The notes beneath the pieces were generated by a model. That model worked only from the letters and a program-made list of their open reading frames with translations. It was not told the origin of the DNA and did no database searches. Shown one piece after another: positions 8,938 through 17,499 of a stretch of 64,000 bases of DNA; position 1 is the stretch's first letter; every line of letters begins with the position of its first letter. The translations under genes and the position numbers were made by a program. Source of the DNA: Oligoflexia bacterium (GTDB lineage: Bacteria; Bdellovibrionota; Bdellovibrionia; Bdellovibrionales; Bdellovibrionaceae). The stretch spans positions 1-64,000 of the forward strand of contig BOLD01000009.1 in the NCBI GenBank assembly GCA_016861345.1. Reading direction: 5' to 3'.

Positions 8938-10272
8938 ATGACCAAGAAGCCCAAAAAACCCCTTGATGAAATCAAATCAAAGATTTTTTCTCGAGGGCTT
9001 GCTTTGGCAAAAACTTCTCTGAAGACTGGTTCTAAAATTGCTGCCCACAGCATTTCTACTCTTTTATCCGATGATCAAATTAAAAAAGAAAAATGGGAAA
9101 AGCTTATCCTTCGTCAAACTGAAATTTGGACAGAACAATTAGGAGAGCTGAAAGGCAGTCTGATGAAGGCCGGTCAGCTGCTTTCGATTTATGGAGAATT
9201 TTTTTTACCCCAAGAGGCCAACGAAATTCTTAAAAAACTACAGCAGGATTCCCAACCCGTTCGCTGGGAAAAAATGAAAGCTATTCTCAACAAAGAGCTT
9301 GGCCCTGAAAAACTGAACCAGCTTAAGATCCATCACGAGGCCATCGGTACAGCTTCTTTAGGTCAAGTCCATCAGGCCGAAAATCGCTCAACGGGTGACT
9401 TGCTTGCTATGAAAATTCAATATCCCGGGGTCGAAGCCGCAATTGATTCAGATCTGAAGGCGCTGAAAAACCTGCTCTCACTGGCTAAAATTTTGCCTGA
9501 GAACCTGCGGACAGATTACCTTTTTAAAGAAGTCAAAGCCATGCTTCAGCAGGAAACAAAATATGACCTAGAGGCCATTGAAACCCAAGATTATCGAAAT
9601 CGCCTTAAAGACTTTCCCGAATTTGTTGTTCCCCAAGTTTACCCAGAGTTTTCCACATCAAAAGTTCTGACCACCTCATTTGAGATGGGATTAAGAGCTG
9701 ATGACTCTCTTATTCAATCTCTCTCCCAAGAAAGACGAAATCGACTGGGCTTGATGTTTCTTGAACTTTATTTCTTAGAGCTTTTCCAATGGGGAGTTGT
9801 TCAAACCGATCCCCACCTTGGAAATTATAAAATCCGCTTAAAGTCCGACGGACAAGATCAGCTTGTCCTTCTCGATTTTGGAGCGATGAGAAAATACAGT
9901 CCCGAATTTTTATCTTCTTACCATCGCATGATTCGAGCTGGACTTCAAAATGATCGCTCTGAGCTTGAGTCCGCAGCAAAGGATCTCAAATTTCTGCACG
10001 AATCAGACAACCCTCGCTTAAAGGATTTATTCATCGAGTTTTGCCTAATGACGATGGAGCCCTTTCGGGGTGGAGACTTTGATTGGAAAAATACGGATTT
10101 GCCAAAGAGAGCTTCTCAAAAAGTCTTCCAGATCATTCAAGAGTTTCACTTTCGCCCTCCGCCAAGTGAAATTATTTTCCTGAATCGAAAAACAGGCGGG
10201 GTCTTTATCTTTCTGTCGGTGCTTGGCGCCAAAATTAATGCTCGCCCTTTGCTTGAAAAGTATTTAACTTAA
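8938..10272 (+). CDS. ABC1/UbiB/AarF-family atypical kinase
   Basis: 444 residues. UbiB-family signatures appear in order: KAGQ in LMKAGQLLS near residue 77, the alanine-rich-type loop GTASLGQVHQAE near 140, the kinase lysine in LLAMKIQYPGVE, and catalytic-loop and metal motifs in TDPHLGN and LLDFGAMRK. Family members are ATPases that support ubiquinone biosynthesis or lipid handling; the precise role here is not shown. No obvious C-terminal membrane helix is present. It follows fumarase almost without a gap and is itself followed 6 bp later by the GT22 gene, so the three form an operon. Confidence 0.88.
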   Translation: MTKKPKKPLDEIKSKIFSRGLALAKTSLKTGSKIAAHSISTLLSDDQIKKEKWEKLILRQTEIWTEQLGELKGSLMKAGQLLSIYGEFFLPQEANEILKKLQQDSQPVRWEKMKAILNKELGPEKLNQLKIHHEAIGTASLGQVHQAENRSTGDLLAMKIQYPGVEAAIDSDLKALKNLLSLAKILPENLRTDYLFKEVKAMLQQETKYDLEAIETQDYRNRLKDFPEFVVPQVYPEFSTSKVLTTSFEMGLRADDSLIQSLSQERRNRLGLMFLELYFLELFQWGVVQTDPHLGNYKIRLKSDGQDQLVLLDFGAMRKYSPEFLSSYHRMIRAGLQNDRSELESAAKDLKFLHESDNPRLKDLFIEFCLMTMEPFRGGDFDWKNTDLPKRASQKVFQIIQEFHFRPPPSEIIFLNRKTGGVFIFLSVLGAKINARPLLEKYLT

Positions 10273-10278
10273 GCTGAC

Positions 10279-11709
10279 ATGACAAAACATCTTCAGTACG
10301 CCCTTCTTATTGGTTTTATCCTAAGACTTTTTTCGTCTTACTTCGTCTATGGCCCCCAAGCCCTTGATGATTATCTCAATCAAATTCTACCGGCTCTTCG
10401 AATGGATCAGGGATTGCCTCATGACCTTCCCGTCTACAGAAGTGCTTTGATGATTTGGATTTTACTTGGATGGACAAAGCTAGGACACCTTCTCGCTATT
10501 GAAACCGTTCTGTCCCAAATTCGATGGATTTATTTTTTTCTGGGCACCACATCTCTGATCGGAATTTTGGGTGTCCACTATTACTTTTCCGACAAAAAAG
10601 ATTCTCTTGCGTATAAGCTCAGTCTTTACTTGATGGCCGCTTATGGACTAATGCCTTTCATTTCAACTCGAGGATTTCTCGAATCTTTTGCAACCTGCTT
10701 TGTCACCTTTGGTTTGGGCCTTCTTGTCCATGCGATAAGAGAGAAAAAAGATATTCTGATCTGTGCTGGTCTTTACCTGATCGGATTTGCCACCCTTCTT
10801 CGGTTTCAAGTCGGGCTGATCTACGTCTTTGCTGTGGCTTACTTTATTTACCAAAAAAACTGGAAACTCTTTTTTCAATCCATTGGCGTTGGCATTGCAC
10901 TTATTTTAACTCAGATTGGAATTGAAGTTCTTGATGGGCGCGCACCCATGAGCGTTCTGCTGAATTACTTTAAAGCCAATGAGAATGTGGCCCAGTACGG
11001 AGCCCAACCTTGGTACACAACTTGGGCGACTTGGTTGTTCTTTCTCTATTTTCCATTTTCTATTGGTATTGCAAAAGGAGCAAAGCAACTTAAAGATCAC
11101 TCGCTTTTGATTGGCTCAACTCTTTTCTTTGTCTTTGTTCATAGCCTTGTTCCACATAAAGAAGAAAGATTTCTCTATCCTATTGTAGGACTGACGATCA
11201 TCATCCTTGCCATTGCTTGGGCAAACCAATGGGGACAAAGGTGGGAGAAAATCATTTTTCGCCCCGGTTTTTATTTTTTAAATTCAATTCTTCTTGTCGT
11301 TGGATGCTTTGTGAACACACAAGTTGGAGAAATCGGATTTCCCGCAGAGATTCAACAACAATCAAATAAAGTTCTTTATTTTGATCGAGATTCACTTGTG
11401 GGTTTGGGATATATGCACGAAATATTTATTCGTCCGCCCTCAAAACTGATTAAATTGACTGATAAAATTTCAAACGAAGCTCTCGCTCCCTATCGACATG
11501 AACTTCAAAATATGGATGGGTTTGTTCTATTAACTTCGAACCCTGATTACCGAGGGGAACTGCAGGTCTTTTCAGGAAAAATGGCTCTCTGGTTTCAGTG
11601 CTCTGTAGAGAGCGAAAAAAACTCTCTGACAGATGCTCTTATTTATAAAATGAACCCGAAGCGTAACTACCGCCGAAGACCAACTTGGGCGGTAGTTTGC
11701 TTGAAATAA
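10279..11709 (+). CDS. GT-C fold glycosyltransferase, GT22 (Alg9/PIG-B mannosyltransferase) type
   Basis: 476 residues with roughly 8-10 membrane helices. The GT22 signature HKEERFLYP starts at His293 after a helix, matching the HKExRF motif of dolichol-phosphate-mannose dependent mannosyltransferases. An acidic pair Asp30-Asp31 in the first loop fits the GT-C catalytic site, and TRGFLESFAT (130-139) resembles the family's second conserved loop. The donor is expected to be a polyprenyl-phosphate sugar; the acceptor is unknown. This family is mainly eukaryotic and patchy in bacteria. It is the last gene of the fumarase operon and converges on the secreted protein gene with 2 bp between stops. 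Confidence 0.75.
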   Translation: MTKHLQYALLIGFILRLFSSYFVYGPQALDDYLNQILPALRMDQGLPHDLPVYRSALMIWILLGWTKLGHLLAIETVLSQIRWIYFFLGTTSLIGILGVHYYFSDKKDSLAYKLSLYLMAAYGLMPFISTRGFLESFATCFVTFGLGLLVHAIREKKDILICAGLYLIGFATLLRFQVGLIYVFAVAYFIYQKNWKLFFQSIGVGIALILTQIGIEVLDGRAPMSVLLNYFKANENVAQYGAQPWYTTWATWLFFLYFPFSIGIAKGAKQLKDHSLLIGSTLFFVFVHSLVPHKEERFLYPIVGLTIIILAIAWANQWGQRWEKIIFRPGFYFLNSILLVVGCFVNTQVGEIGFPAEIQQQSNKVLYFDRDSLVGLGYMHEIFIRPPSKLIKLTDKISNEALAPYRHELQNMDGFVLLTSNPDYRGELQVFSGKMALWFQCSVESEKNSLTDALIYKMNPKRNYRRRPTWAVVCLK

Positions 11710-11711
11710 AA

Positions 11712-13175
11712 TTATTCGACAGTAACCCAGTTATCTTTCCAGAACTGAATTTTCTTACCATCTGTTGTTGTTCGTCTGACTTCAACAACAACAAGGACTC
11801 TCTCGCCTCTTCGAAGGCCAGACAGGCCTGCCGAGGTCTTAACGATCTGATTCACAGGGATTTTATAACTACCTTCAGGTGAGCGGATCAGGTCCGCTCG
11901 CTTAAATGTTTTTTCCCCTAAAGATGTTGTCCTTCCAGAAGAATTTCTTTGTGCAACAGTGATCGTGTACTCAGTTCGAACACTGATGGCATCAGGTGAT
12001 TGGTCAATCAGACCCACCACAGAGCTATCGCGCTCTCCCCGCATCACCGCAGAGATCAGAGATTCATTCTTCAGAACACCCTCGTCGATAATCACGGGCT
12101 TGGGTTCTGCCTTTAAGTAGACATCCATTCGACCAGTGGATTCGACCTGATTTTCGATGGTGTAGAGGAACTTTGAGTCCATCCAATTCAATCGAACTTC
12201 AGGCTTTGCCTCATTTCCGATTAATTCAACTTGGACGCTTTCTCTTTCGCCCTCAAGAAGTTGACTGTTTTGGGGGAAATGTATTTGCACACTGAGCGTC
12301 CATTGATGATCAAAGACGTCACGGTATCGAGTCACACAACAACGCTGTTCTTCACGGTATCTGACAACTTCACGTGTACGCAGTTCCTTGCGGTAACGGG
12401 TCACTGTGCGATACCGAGTCACAGGACGTGTATGTCGAACCTGCTCAAATCCACAACGCTCGCGCGTGACGGGATAGTCCTCGCAAACCTGTCGGTCAAA
12501 ACATCTTGGTGGATGCGGAGGTGGCGGCGGAGGATTTGGATATGGAGGTGGATTAGGCCTTGGAGCTGGTGGTGGCGGAGTTGGCCGTGGTGCAGGTGCC
12601 GGAGTTGGCCGTGGTGCAGGTGCCGGAGCTGGTGGAGGCGGCGGCGGAGTTGGCCGTGGTGCAGGTGCCGGAGCTGGGGGTGGTGATGGAGGATTTGGTC
12701 GTGGATTTGGTGGTGGATTTCCCGGATTGGGTCGCGGGCCACCTGGGTTTCCCGGATTGGGGCGTGGACCCGGCTCGGGACGAGCAGCAATATTGAATGC
12801 CAGTGTCGTCATGCCACCATTAATATTGGGCTGGCAGTCTCGAACTGTGCGACACCGACGCTCATAGTCCGTATAGGAATGGCATCGGTATTCATTTTCA
12901 TAGTAGTCTTCGTAATCGGTATAGGCCTCAGTTTCTTCGTAAGGCACGTCTTCATAATAAGTTTCCGTGGTCGTGTACGGAACTTGCTCCGTGTACGTGT
13001 CCTCGTAAGCCTCTTGTTTGTATGCATTTTTCACTAACTGAGTTTGAAGCGTGTTGCCCTCGCGGCTTGTGCGCGTCAAAACTTGAACTGAATTTTCTGC
13101 CGGTTCGGCAAAGGCCTGACTGAACATAAATATGCAGACAAGACTGATGCTCGTTCTTTTTTTATACTGGTGCAT
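11712..13175 (-). CDS. Secreted proline-rich protein with Tyr/Cys/Arg motif arrays, function unknown
   Basis: 487 residues with a signal peptide ending AFA (cleavage near residue 23). Residues about 55-95 are rich in Tyr, Glu and Asp (YEDVPYEETEAYTDYEDYY). A Cys cluster CHSYTDYERRC follows. A proline-rich spacer of (AP)n, PRPTP and PPPP units runs from about 130 to 220. A second block has many Arg-Tyr pairs (TRYRTVTRYRK) and Cys residues. The last 200 residues look like a beta-sandwich of unknown type. The lipoprotein at 34629-35279 has a related CSYTDY block, so they form a small family. The proline spacer is built of 24-bp DNA repeats at 12576-12676. Confidence 0.7.
   Translation of the reverse strand: MHQYKKRTSISLVCIFMFSQAFAEPAENSVQVLTRTSREGNTLQTQLVKNAYKQEAYEDTYTEQVPYTTTETYYEDVPYEETEAYTDYEDYYENEYRCHSYTDYERRCRTVRDCQPNINGGMTTLAFNIAARPEPGPRPNPGNPGGPRPNPGNPPPNPRPNPPSPPPAPAPAPRPTPPPPPPAPAPAPRPTPAPAPRPTPPPPAPRPNPPPYPNPPPPPPHPPRCFDRQVCEDYPVTRERCGFEQVRHTRPVTRYRTVTRYRKELRTREVVRYREEQRCCVTRYRDVFDHQWTLSVQIHFPQNSQLLEGERESVQVELIGNEAKPEVRLNWMDSKFLYTIENQVESTGRMDVYLKAEPKPVIIDEGVLKNESLISAVMRGERDSSVVGLIDQSPDAISVRTEYTITVAQRNSSGRTTSLGEKTFKRADLIRSPEGSYKIPVNQIVKTSAGLSGLRRGERVLVVVEVRRTTTDGKKIQFWKDNWVTVE
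12576..12676. repeat. 24-bp repeats encoding the proline-rich spacer
   Basis: A unit close to GGAGTTGGCCGTGGTGCAGG plus TGCC occurs three times, two adjacent and one after a short GGTGGAGGC insertion. It encodes (P)APAPRPTP on the minus strand. Being a multiple of three, copy changes would alter only spacer length. Confidence 0.8.
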
Positions 13176-13223
13176 TTTGGTTCTCCTTCATGAACACGGC
13201 GAAGAAGAGCAAAACCTATTCCA

Positions 13224-14189
13224 CTATTCGGCGGGCAAAACATCCAAATCTTTTTGACGAATTTTTCGAATGTGTTCAGGAAGACCTTCAAGAATGGCGT
13301 CAGCCAGGGCCTCGATCAGCTCACTCTTATAATGTTCACGTCGATAGACAAGACCAATTTCTCGGGCCGGGATTGGTCGTTCAAAAGGAATCAACTGAGT
13401 ATTGTCCCCAATCGAGTCTGTCGCTAACTCAGGCAAAAGTGTGTAGCCCCCATAAGAGTTTACTAAATTTTTGAGAGTCTCTAGACTTCCGCTTTCAAAT
13501 TTATATTTTCTCTTGAGCATCTTATCCTGCTTGATTGCACAGACATCGAGAACTTGATTTCGTAGACAGTGACCTTCTTCTAAAAGCCAAATGTCATTAT
13601 ATTTAAGTGCTGAATGTTTAATCTTCTTTTGATGACTGAGCTCATGATCTTTGCGACACAAAACCGAGAATGGTTCAAAGTATATGGGATATTCAAATAT
13701 TTTTGAAATCTTCAGTGGAGTTGCCAGCAGACCAACATCAATCTCATCCGTATTAAGAGCATCAATGATTTGATGAGTTTGCATCTCCTTAATTTGAAGT
13801 TCAATTTGAGGAAACAAAGACTCTACTTGGGGCAAAAGCCGCGGCAAAAGGTAAGGCGCAACCGTGGGAATAATTCCCAAAACTAATCCGCCCTTCACCT
13901 GACCGGTGGATAAGTCCGCAATCAAATCCTCAATTTTTTTTGCCTCAAACAAAACCAACTGAATCTGATCAATAATTCTCTTTCCTACTTCTGTGAGTAG
14001 GATCGGCTTCTTAGATCGATCAAAAATAACAGCCCCTAGACTTTCCTCAGCCTTCTGTATTTGCATACTCAGGGTTGGCTGCGTCACATGACATGCCTCG
14101 GCAGCTTTCGCAAAGTGCCCCCATTTGTGTACCGCAACAATATATTCAAGTTGTGTTAAAGAAAAATTCACTTTTGAGTTATTTCCCAT
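13224..14189 (-). CDS. oxyR: LysR-family peroxide sensor OxyR
   Basis: 321 residues. An N-terminal winged helix-turn-helix (FAKAAEACHVTQPTLSMQIQ, about residues 26-45) is followed by an effector domain. The redox pair is intact: Cys208 in EEGHCLRNQ and Cys217 in LDVC, nine residues apart as in E. coli Cys199/Cys208. Oxidation to a disulfide would activate transcription of peroxide defence genes. It is divergent from ahpC-ahpF with a 147-bp gap holding an OxyR-type operator, the classical arrangement for activation of ahpC and autorepression. Confidence 0.93.
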   Translation of the reverse strand: MGNNSKVNFSLTQLEYIVAVHKWGHFAKAAEACHVTQPTLSMQIQKAEESLGAVIFDRSKKPILLTEVGKRIIDQIQLVLFEAKKIEDLIADLSTGQVKGGLVLGIIPTVAPYLLPRLLPQVESLFPQIELQIKEMQTHQIIDALNTDEIDVGLLATPLKISKIFEYPIYFEPFSVLCRKDHELSHQKKIKHSALKYNDIWLLEEGHCLRNQVLDVCAIKQDKMLKRKYKFESGSLETLKNLVNSYGGYTLLPELATDSIGDNTQLIPFERPIPAREIGLVYRREHYKSELIEALADAILEGLPEHIRKIRQKDLDVLPAE

Positions 14190-14201
14190 ACTTAGAATGT
14201 A

Positions 14202-14238
14202 ATAGATATAATCTATTGAGTCAATTATTTTATCGATT
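14202..14238. promoter_or_regulatory. OxyR operator between oxyR and ahpC
   Basis: ATAGATATAATCTAT at 14202-14216 fits the ATAG-N-T-N3-A-N-CTAT half of the OxyR consensus at every fixed position and is an inverted repeat (ATAGAT/ATCTAT). After 7 bp, where the second half should begin, ATTATTTTATCGATT (14224-14238) matches only weakly. The site ends at the putative ahpC -35 box, the usual position for contact with RNA polymerase. Confidence 0.75.
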
Positions 14239-14266
14239 TAACTAATATAAACAAATTCCGTATTCT
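14238..14266 (+). promoter_or_regulatory. Probable ahpC promoter
   Basis: TTAACT (14238-14243) and TATTCT (14261-14266) lie 17 bp apart, immediately after the OxyR site. The weak -35 box fits an activator-dependent promoter. The start of transcription would leave a leader of about 60 nt before the ahpC ATG. Confidence 0.5.
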
Positions 14267-14336
14267 AGGGACATAAAAGATCTGTAGAAAAGCAGACTTA
14301 AATAGAGAACGTCAAAAGACAAAAAGGAGACAAGAA

Positions 14337-14903
14337 ATGCAAACACTTATCAACACAAAAGTTCCAGAGTTTAAAGTACAAGCCTATTACAAGAACGACT
14401 TTAAAACTGTCACTCACAACGATCTGAACGGAAAATGGTCCATTTTCTTCTTCTATCCTGCAGACTTCACATTTGTCTGCCCAACTGAACTTGGAGATAT
14501 GGCAGATAAATACGCTGAATTCCAAAAAATGGGAGTCGAAGTTTACTCGATCAGCACAGACACTCACTTTACTCACAAAGCTTGGCATGATGCTTCGGAA
14601 ACAATTAAGAAGATTAAATATCCCATGCTTGCTGACCCCACTGGAACCCTGACTCGTGCCTTTGGTGTCCATATTGAAGAAGCTGGGCTTGCTTACCGTG
14701 GAACTTTCTTGATCAATCCAGAAGGAGTCATCAAGCTTGCTGAAGTGAACGACAACGGCATTGGACGTAATGCTGATGAGCTTCTCAGAAAAGTTCAAGC
14801 GGCTCAGTTCATCGCTAAGAATCCAAATGAAGTATGTCCCGCTAAATGGCACCCAGGTGAAAAGACATTAAAGCCAGGTCTTGACCTTGTTGGTAAAATC
14901 TAA
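14337..14903 (+). CDS. ahpC: Alkyl hydroperoxide reductase C (2-Cys peroxiredoxin)
   Basis: 188 residues, the AhpC length. It reduces H2O2 and organic peroxides. The peroxidatic Cys48 is in FTFVCPTELGD and the resolving Cys167 in EVCPAKW. The GTFLINPEG segment and C-terminal HPGEKTLKPG tail are typical of the AhpF-dependent type. AAGGAGA precedes the ATG. It is followed by ahpF after a 64-bp gap carrying a stable hairpin, which may set the AhpC:AhpF ratio. Confidence 0.97.
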   Translation: MQTLINTKVPEFKVQAYYKNDFKTVTHNDLNGKWSIFFFYPADFTFVCPTELGDMADKYAEFQKMGVEVYSISTDTHFTHKAWHDASETIKKIKYPMLADPTGTLTRAFGVHIEEAGLAYRGTFLINPEGVIKLAEVNDNGIGRNADELLRKVQAAQFIAKNPNEVCPAKWHPGEKTLKPGLDLVGKI

Positions 14904-14922
14904 AAGCTCTGATCTATTTTGA

Positions 14923-14946
14923 TCTGCGGGCCTTCGGGCCCACAGA
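14923..14946 (+). terminator. UUCG-loop hairpin between ahpC and ahpF
   Basis: TCTG-C-GGGCC, loop TTCG, then GGCCC-A-CAGA forms an interrupted 9-bp stem with a stable UUCG tetraloop. Only ATTT follows, not a long T-run. It is therefore more likely a partial attenuator or 3' end-stabilising hairpin for the ahpC message than a full terminator. Confidence 0.6.
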
Positions 14947-14967
14947 ATTTCCCGAAGGAGGTTGCAA

Positions 14968-16533
14968 ATGTTAGATACAGCAATGAAAGACCAATTAAAA
15001 TCCGTCTTCGCCAAACTTGAGAATCAAGTTGACCTTATCTACAACCAAAGCTCTCACCCAGACACTGACGGTCTAATTGAAATGCTGACAGACATTCAGT
15101 CAACCTCTTCACTGATTAATGTTAAAAAATCAGAGAAGCCTAGCCAAGACACAGTGACCCCAGGTTTTCACATCGAATATAACGGCAAGCCCACGGGAAT
15201 TTCTTTTCGGGGCATCCCGAGCGGGCACGAATTTACATCTCTTATTCTCGCCATTCTCAATACAGATGGAAAAGGTAAATTTCCTGATGCTAAAATCCTT
15301 CAACGAATTAAAAATTTAAAGGGGCCAATTCGTTTAAGAACTTACATTTCATTATCTTGCGAAAATTGCCCTGATGTTGTTCAAGCTCTTAATCAAATGG
15401 CCCTGATCCATGAAGACTTTCATCATGAGATGATTGATGGATCTTACGTTCAACATGATATCTCCGCACTTGGAATTCAAGGGGTTCCCAGCGTTGCCCT
15501 GGATTCTAAAATCATTCACGCTGGAAAAATTCAATTCATTGATTTACTTACAAAACTTGAAACAACCTTTGGAACAAATGCCTCTGCACAAGAGAATCTC
15601 TCTCAAGATCTTGGGAAATTTGATGTGGTTGTTGTCGGCGGCGGCCCAGCAGGTGCGTCGGCAGCGATCTACAGCGTCCGTAAAGGTTTAAAGACCGCCC
15701 TTATTGCAGAAAAAATTGGTGGCCAAGTCCAAGAGACAAAGGGAATTGAAAACTTAATCTCTGTTGTCTACACCGAAGGCCCCCAATTGGCCGCACAATT
15801 AAACCAACATCTGTCGAGCTACCCCGTACAGATTTTAGAGCATAGAAGAGTTCAAAAAATTGATAAAGAAACAAAGACGATCAATCTTGAAGGTGGAGAA
15901 TATCTTCAAGCTCAGTCCATCATTGTCACGACTGGTGCCAAATGGAGAGAATTAGGAATCCCAGGAGAAAAAGAATACATTGGCCGTGGAGTGGCCTTTT
16001 GCCCTCATTGTGACGGACCTTATTACAAGGGTAAAAAAATTGCCGTCATCGGTGGTGGAAATTCAGGTGTTGAGGCTGCAATTGACTTAGCAGGGATCGT
16101 TAGAGAAATTGTGCTGATTGAATTTAATGACCAACTAAAAGCCGACCAGGTTCTTGTTGATAAACTCAAATCTCTTCCAAACGTATCAATCGTAACATCA
16201 GCCAAAACAACATCGGTCATCGGCGATGGACAGAAGGTAACAAGTCTTGAATACCAAGACCGCAAAACAGAAAAAACGCAAAAGATTGATCTCGATGGTA
16301 TCTTTGTACAAATCGGTCTCTTACCAAACAGTCAGTTCTTAAAAGACACCGTGGAGCTAACAAAGTTTGGTGAAGTCGTTGTTGATAATAAAGGTCGCAC
16401 GTCCACTCCCGGAATTTATGCAGCGGGTGATGTGACCACAACTCCGTATAAGCAGATTATCATTGCTATGGGAGAAGGGGCCAAGGCCGCTCTGGCTGCA
16501 TTTGAAGATAGAATGTACAACCAGGCCCACTAA
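14968..16533 (+). CDS. ahpF: Alkyl hydroperoxide reductase F (AhpC-reducing flavoprotein)
   Basis: 521 residues from the ATG at 14968, chosen because AGGAGG sits 6 bp upstream; an in-frame TTG at 14962 abuts the ribosome site. The N-terminal double-thioredoxin domain contains the LSCENCPD disulfide. A flavin-binding GGGPAGASAA follows near residue 215, then AFCPHCDGP (thioredoxin-reductase-type CxxC) and a NADH-binding GGGNSGVEAA. TPGIYAAGDVTTTPYKQ is the C-terminal FAD signature. It passes electrons from NADH to AhpC and lies under OxyR control with ahpC. Confidence 0.96.
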   Translation: MLDTAMKDQLKSVFAKLENQVDLIYNQSSHPDTDGLIEMLTDIQSTSSLINVKKSEKPSQDTVTPGFHIEYNGKPTGISFRGIPSGHEFTSLILAILNTDGKGKFPDAKILQRIKNLKGPIRLRTYISLSCENCPDVVQALNQMALIHEDFHHEMIDGSYVQHDISALGIQGVPSVALDSKIIHAGKIQFIDLLTKLETTFGTNASAQENLSQDLGKFDVVVVGGGPAGASAAIYSVRKGLKTALIAEKIGGQVQETKGIENLISVVYTEGPQLAAQLNQHLSSYPVQILEHRRVQKIDKETKTINLEGGEYLQAQSIIVTTGAKWRELGIPGEKEYIGRGVAFCPHCDGPYYKGKKIAVIGGGNSGVEAAIDLAGIVREIVLIEFNDQLKADQVLVDKLKSLPNVSIVTSAKTTSVIGDGQKVTSLEYQDRKTEKTQKIDLDGIFVQIGLLPNSQFLKDTVELTKFGEVVVDNKGRTSTPGIYAAGDVTTTPYKQIIIAMGEGAKAALAAFEDRMYNQAH

Positions 16534-16577
16534 TATTTGTTGAAATATATCATAAGAGCCGATACGAATATTGGTAT

Positions 16578-16940
16578 ATGAAAACACTATTCGTATCATT
16601 TTTAACGATGATTTCATCTTTGTCTTTTGGTGCCACTGAGTTAACGCTGAAAGACCAAGTCCCCATCCCCCAAGTTGCCAATATGGCCGAAGTCGCCATT
16701 CTCAGTCGCTGCGACGTCGCCGCAAGATATGCCGACGAACTCCGGGTGCGCCGATACGAATACCGCAAATCCACAGTAGATGGACAAGTCATCCTCCACC
16801 ACACGGTCGTGATTGTTTTCGACTATGGGACAGATTTCATTGACTTTGTTCGTGTCCGTGTAGATGAGTTACACCCACAGGGCACCTTCGCCGTCGGCGC
16901 CATTGAAAGTCCTGATATCTGCGATCTTCCTAAAAACTAA
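16578..16940 (+). CDS. Small secreted protein, function unknown
   Basis: 120 residues with a clear signal peptide (MKTLFVSFLTMISSLSFGA). The mature part has two cysteines (ILSRCDV and PDICDL) that could form a disulfide, and is rich in beta-type segments. I do not recognise the family. It starts 44 bp after ahpF; a TTGAAA lies about 35 bp upstream, so it may have its own promoter. It overlaps the convergent CBS gene by 4 bp. Confidence 0.65.
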   Translation: MKTLFVSFLTMISSLSFGATELTLKDQVPIPQVANMAEVAILSRCDVAARYADELRVRRYEYRKSTVDGQVILHHTVVIVFDYGTDFIDFVRVRVDELHPQGTFAVGAIESPDICDLPKN

Positions 16941-17389
16941 GTCAGGACAGCTCCGTAGGATTTTTCGTTCTCGATCTGTTTCTCGAATAGTTTTCCGATA
17001 CCATTGAGCTCTTTTGCCACAAGCTGAAGAATGTCGTCAGAAGACACCAAACCACAGGCATTTCCTGCAGCATCAACCACAACCATTCTGCGGACGCCTT
17101 CCCGTTCCATTTTATCAACGACAGTGGCAATGCCTTCCTCTTGCTGGACCTTAATGACATTTCCAGTCATCACACTTTCTACTCTTGAGCTTAGGGGTAT
17201 GTCTTCTGCAACTACACTGAGAACAATATCTCTGTCCGTCAAAATGCCAACAGGCTTTTTCTTTCCATTCGCTTCAACAATAACGACTCCACCAACATGT
17301 TTTTTCTTCATCAGTTGAGCCGCACTTCGCAGCGACGTTCCTCGCTCTACACAAACTAATTCTCTTGAGCATAAATCTGAAATAGGCAT
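16937..17389 (-). CDS. CBS-pair domain protein
   Basis: 150 residues made of two CBS motifs. The first is RGTSLRSAAQLMKKKHVGG to VGILTDRDIV; the second spans VESVMTGNVIKVQQEEG to GLVSSDDILQLVAKEL. Such proteins bind adenine nucleotides and usually sense energy state. The target is unknown. It lies on the minus strand 42 bp downstream of the terminator of structured RNA copy A, with AAAGGAGAG before the ATG and no convincing promoter in the gap. Expression may depend on read-through from the RNA promoter. A second CBS-pair gene is at 26521-26979. Confidence 0.88.
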   Translation of the reverse strand: MPISDLCSRELVCVERGTSLRSAAQLMKKKHVGGVVIVEANGKKKPVGILTDRDIVLSVVAEDIPLSSRVESVMTGNVIKVQQEEGIATVVDKMEREGVRRMVVVDAAGNACGLVSSDDILQLVAKELNGIGKLFEKQIENEKSYGAVLT

Positions 17390-17430
17390 AATCTCTCCTT
17401 TCGAATAAAAGATGTTATCTTAAATTACAA

Positions 17431-17499
17431 ACGCAACAACAAAAGCAGTGGCGCGCCGGACGGAGCTTCTTTAGGGCTCCGTCCAACGACTCCACCACT
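17431..17499 (-). terminator. Terminator-like 3' hairpin of structured RNA copy A
   Basis: On the minus strand an outer stem AGTGGTG/CGCCACT and an inner 12-bp stem (GTTGGACGGAGC with GCTCCGTCCGGC) are followed by GCTTTTGTTGTTG. The T-run is interrupted, so termination may be incomplete. The CBS gene begins 42 bp further on. Confidence 0.65.

Noticed and set aside
12231-12796. Long ORFs opposite or out of frame with the proline-rich protein gene
   Set aside because: They arise from the repetitive GC-rich proline codons; the minus-strand gene has a signal peptide, a start and a sensible domain layout.
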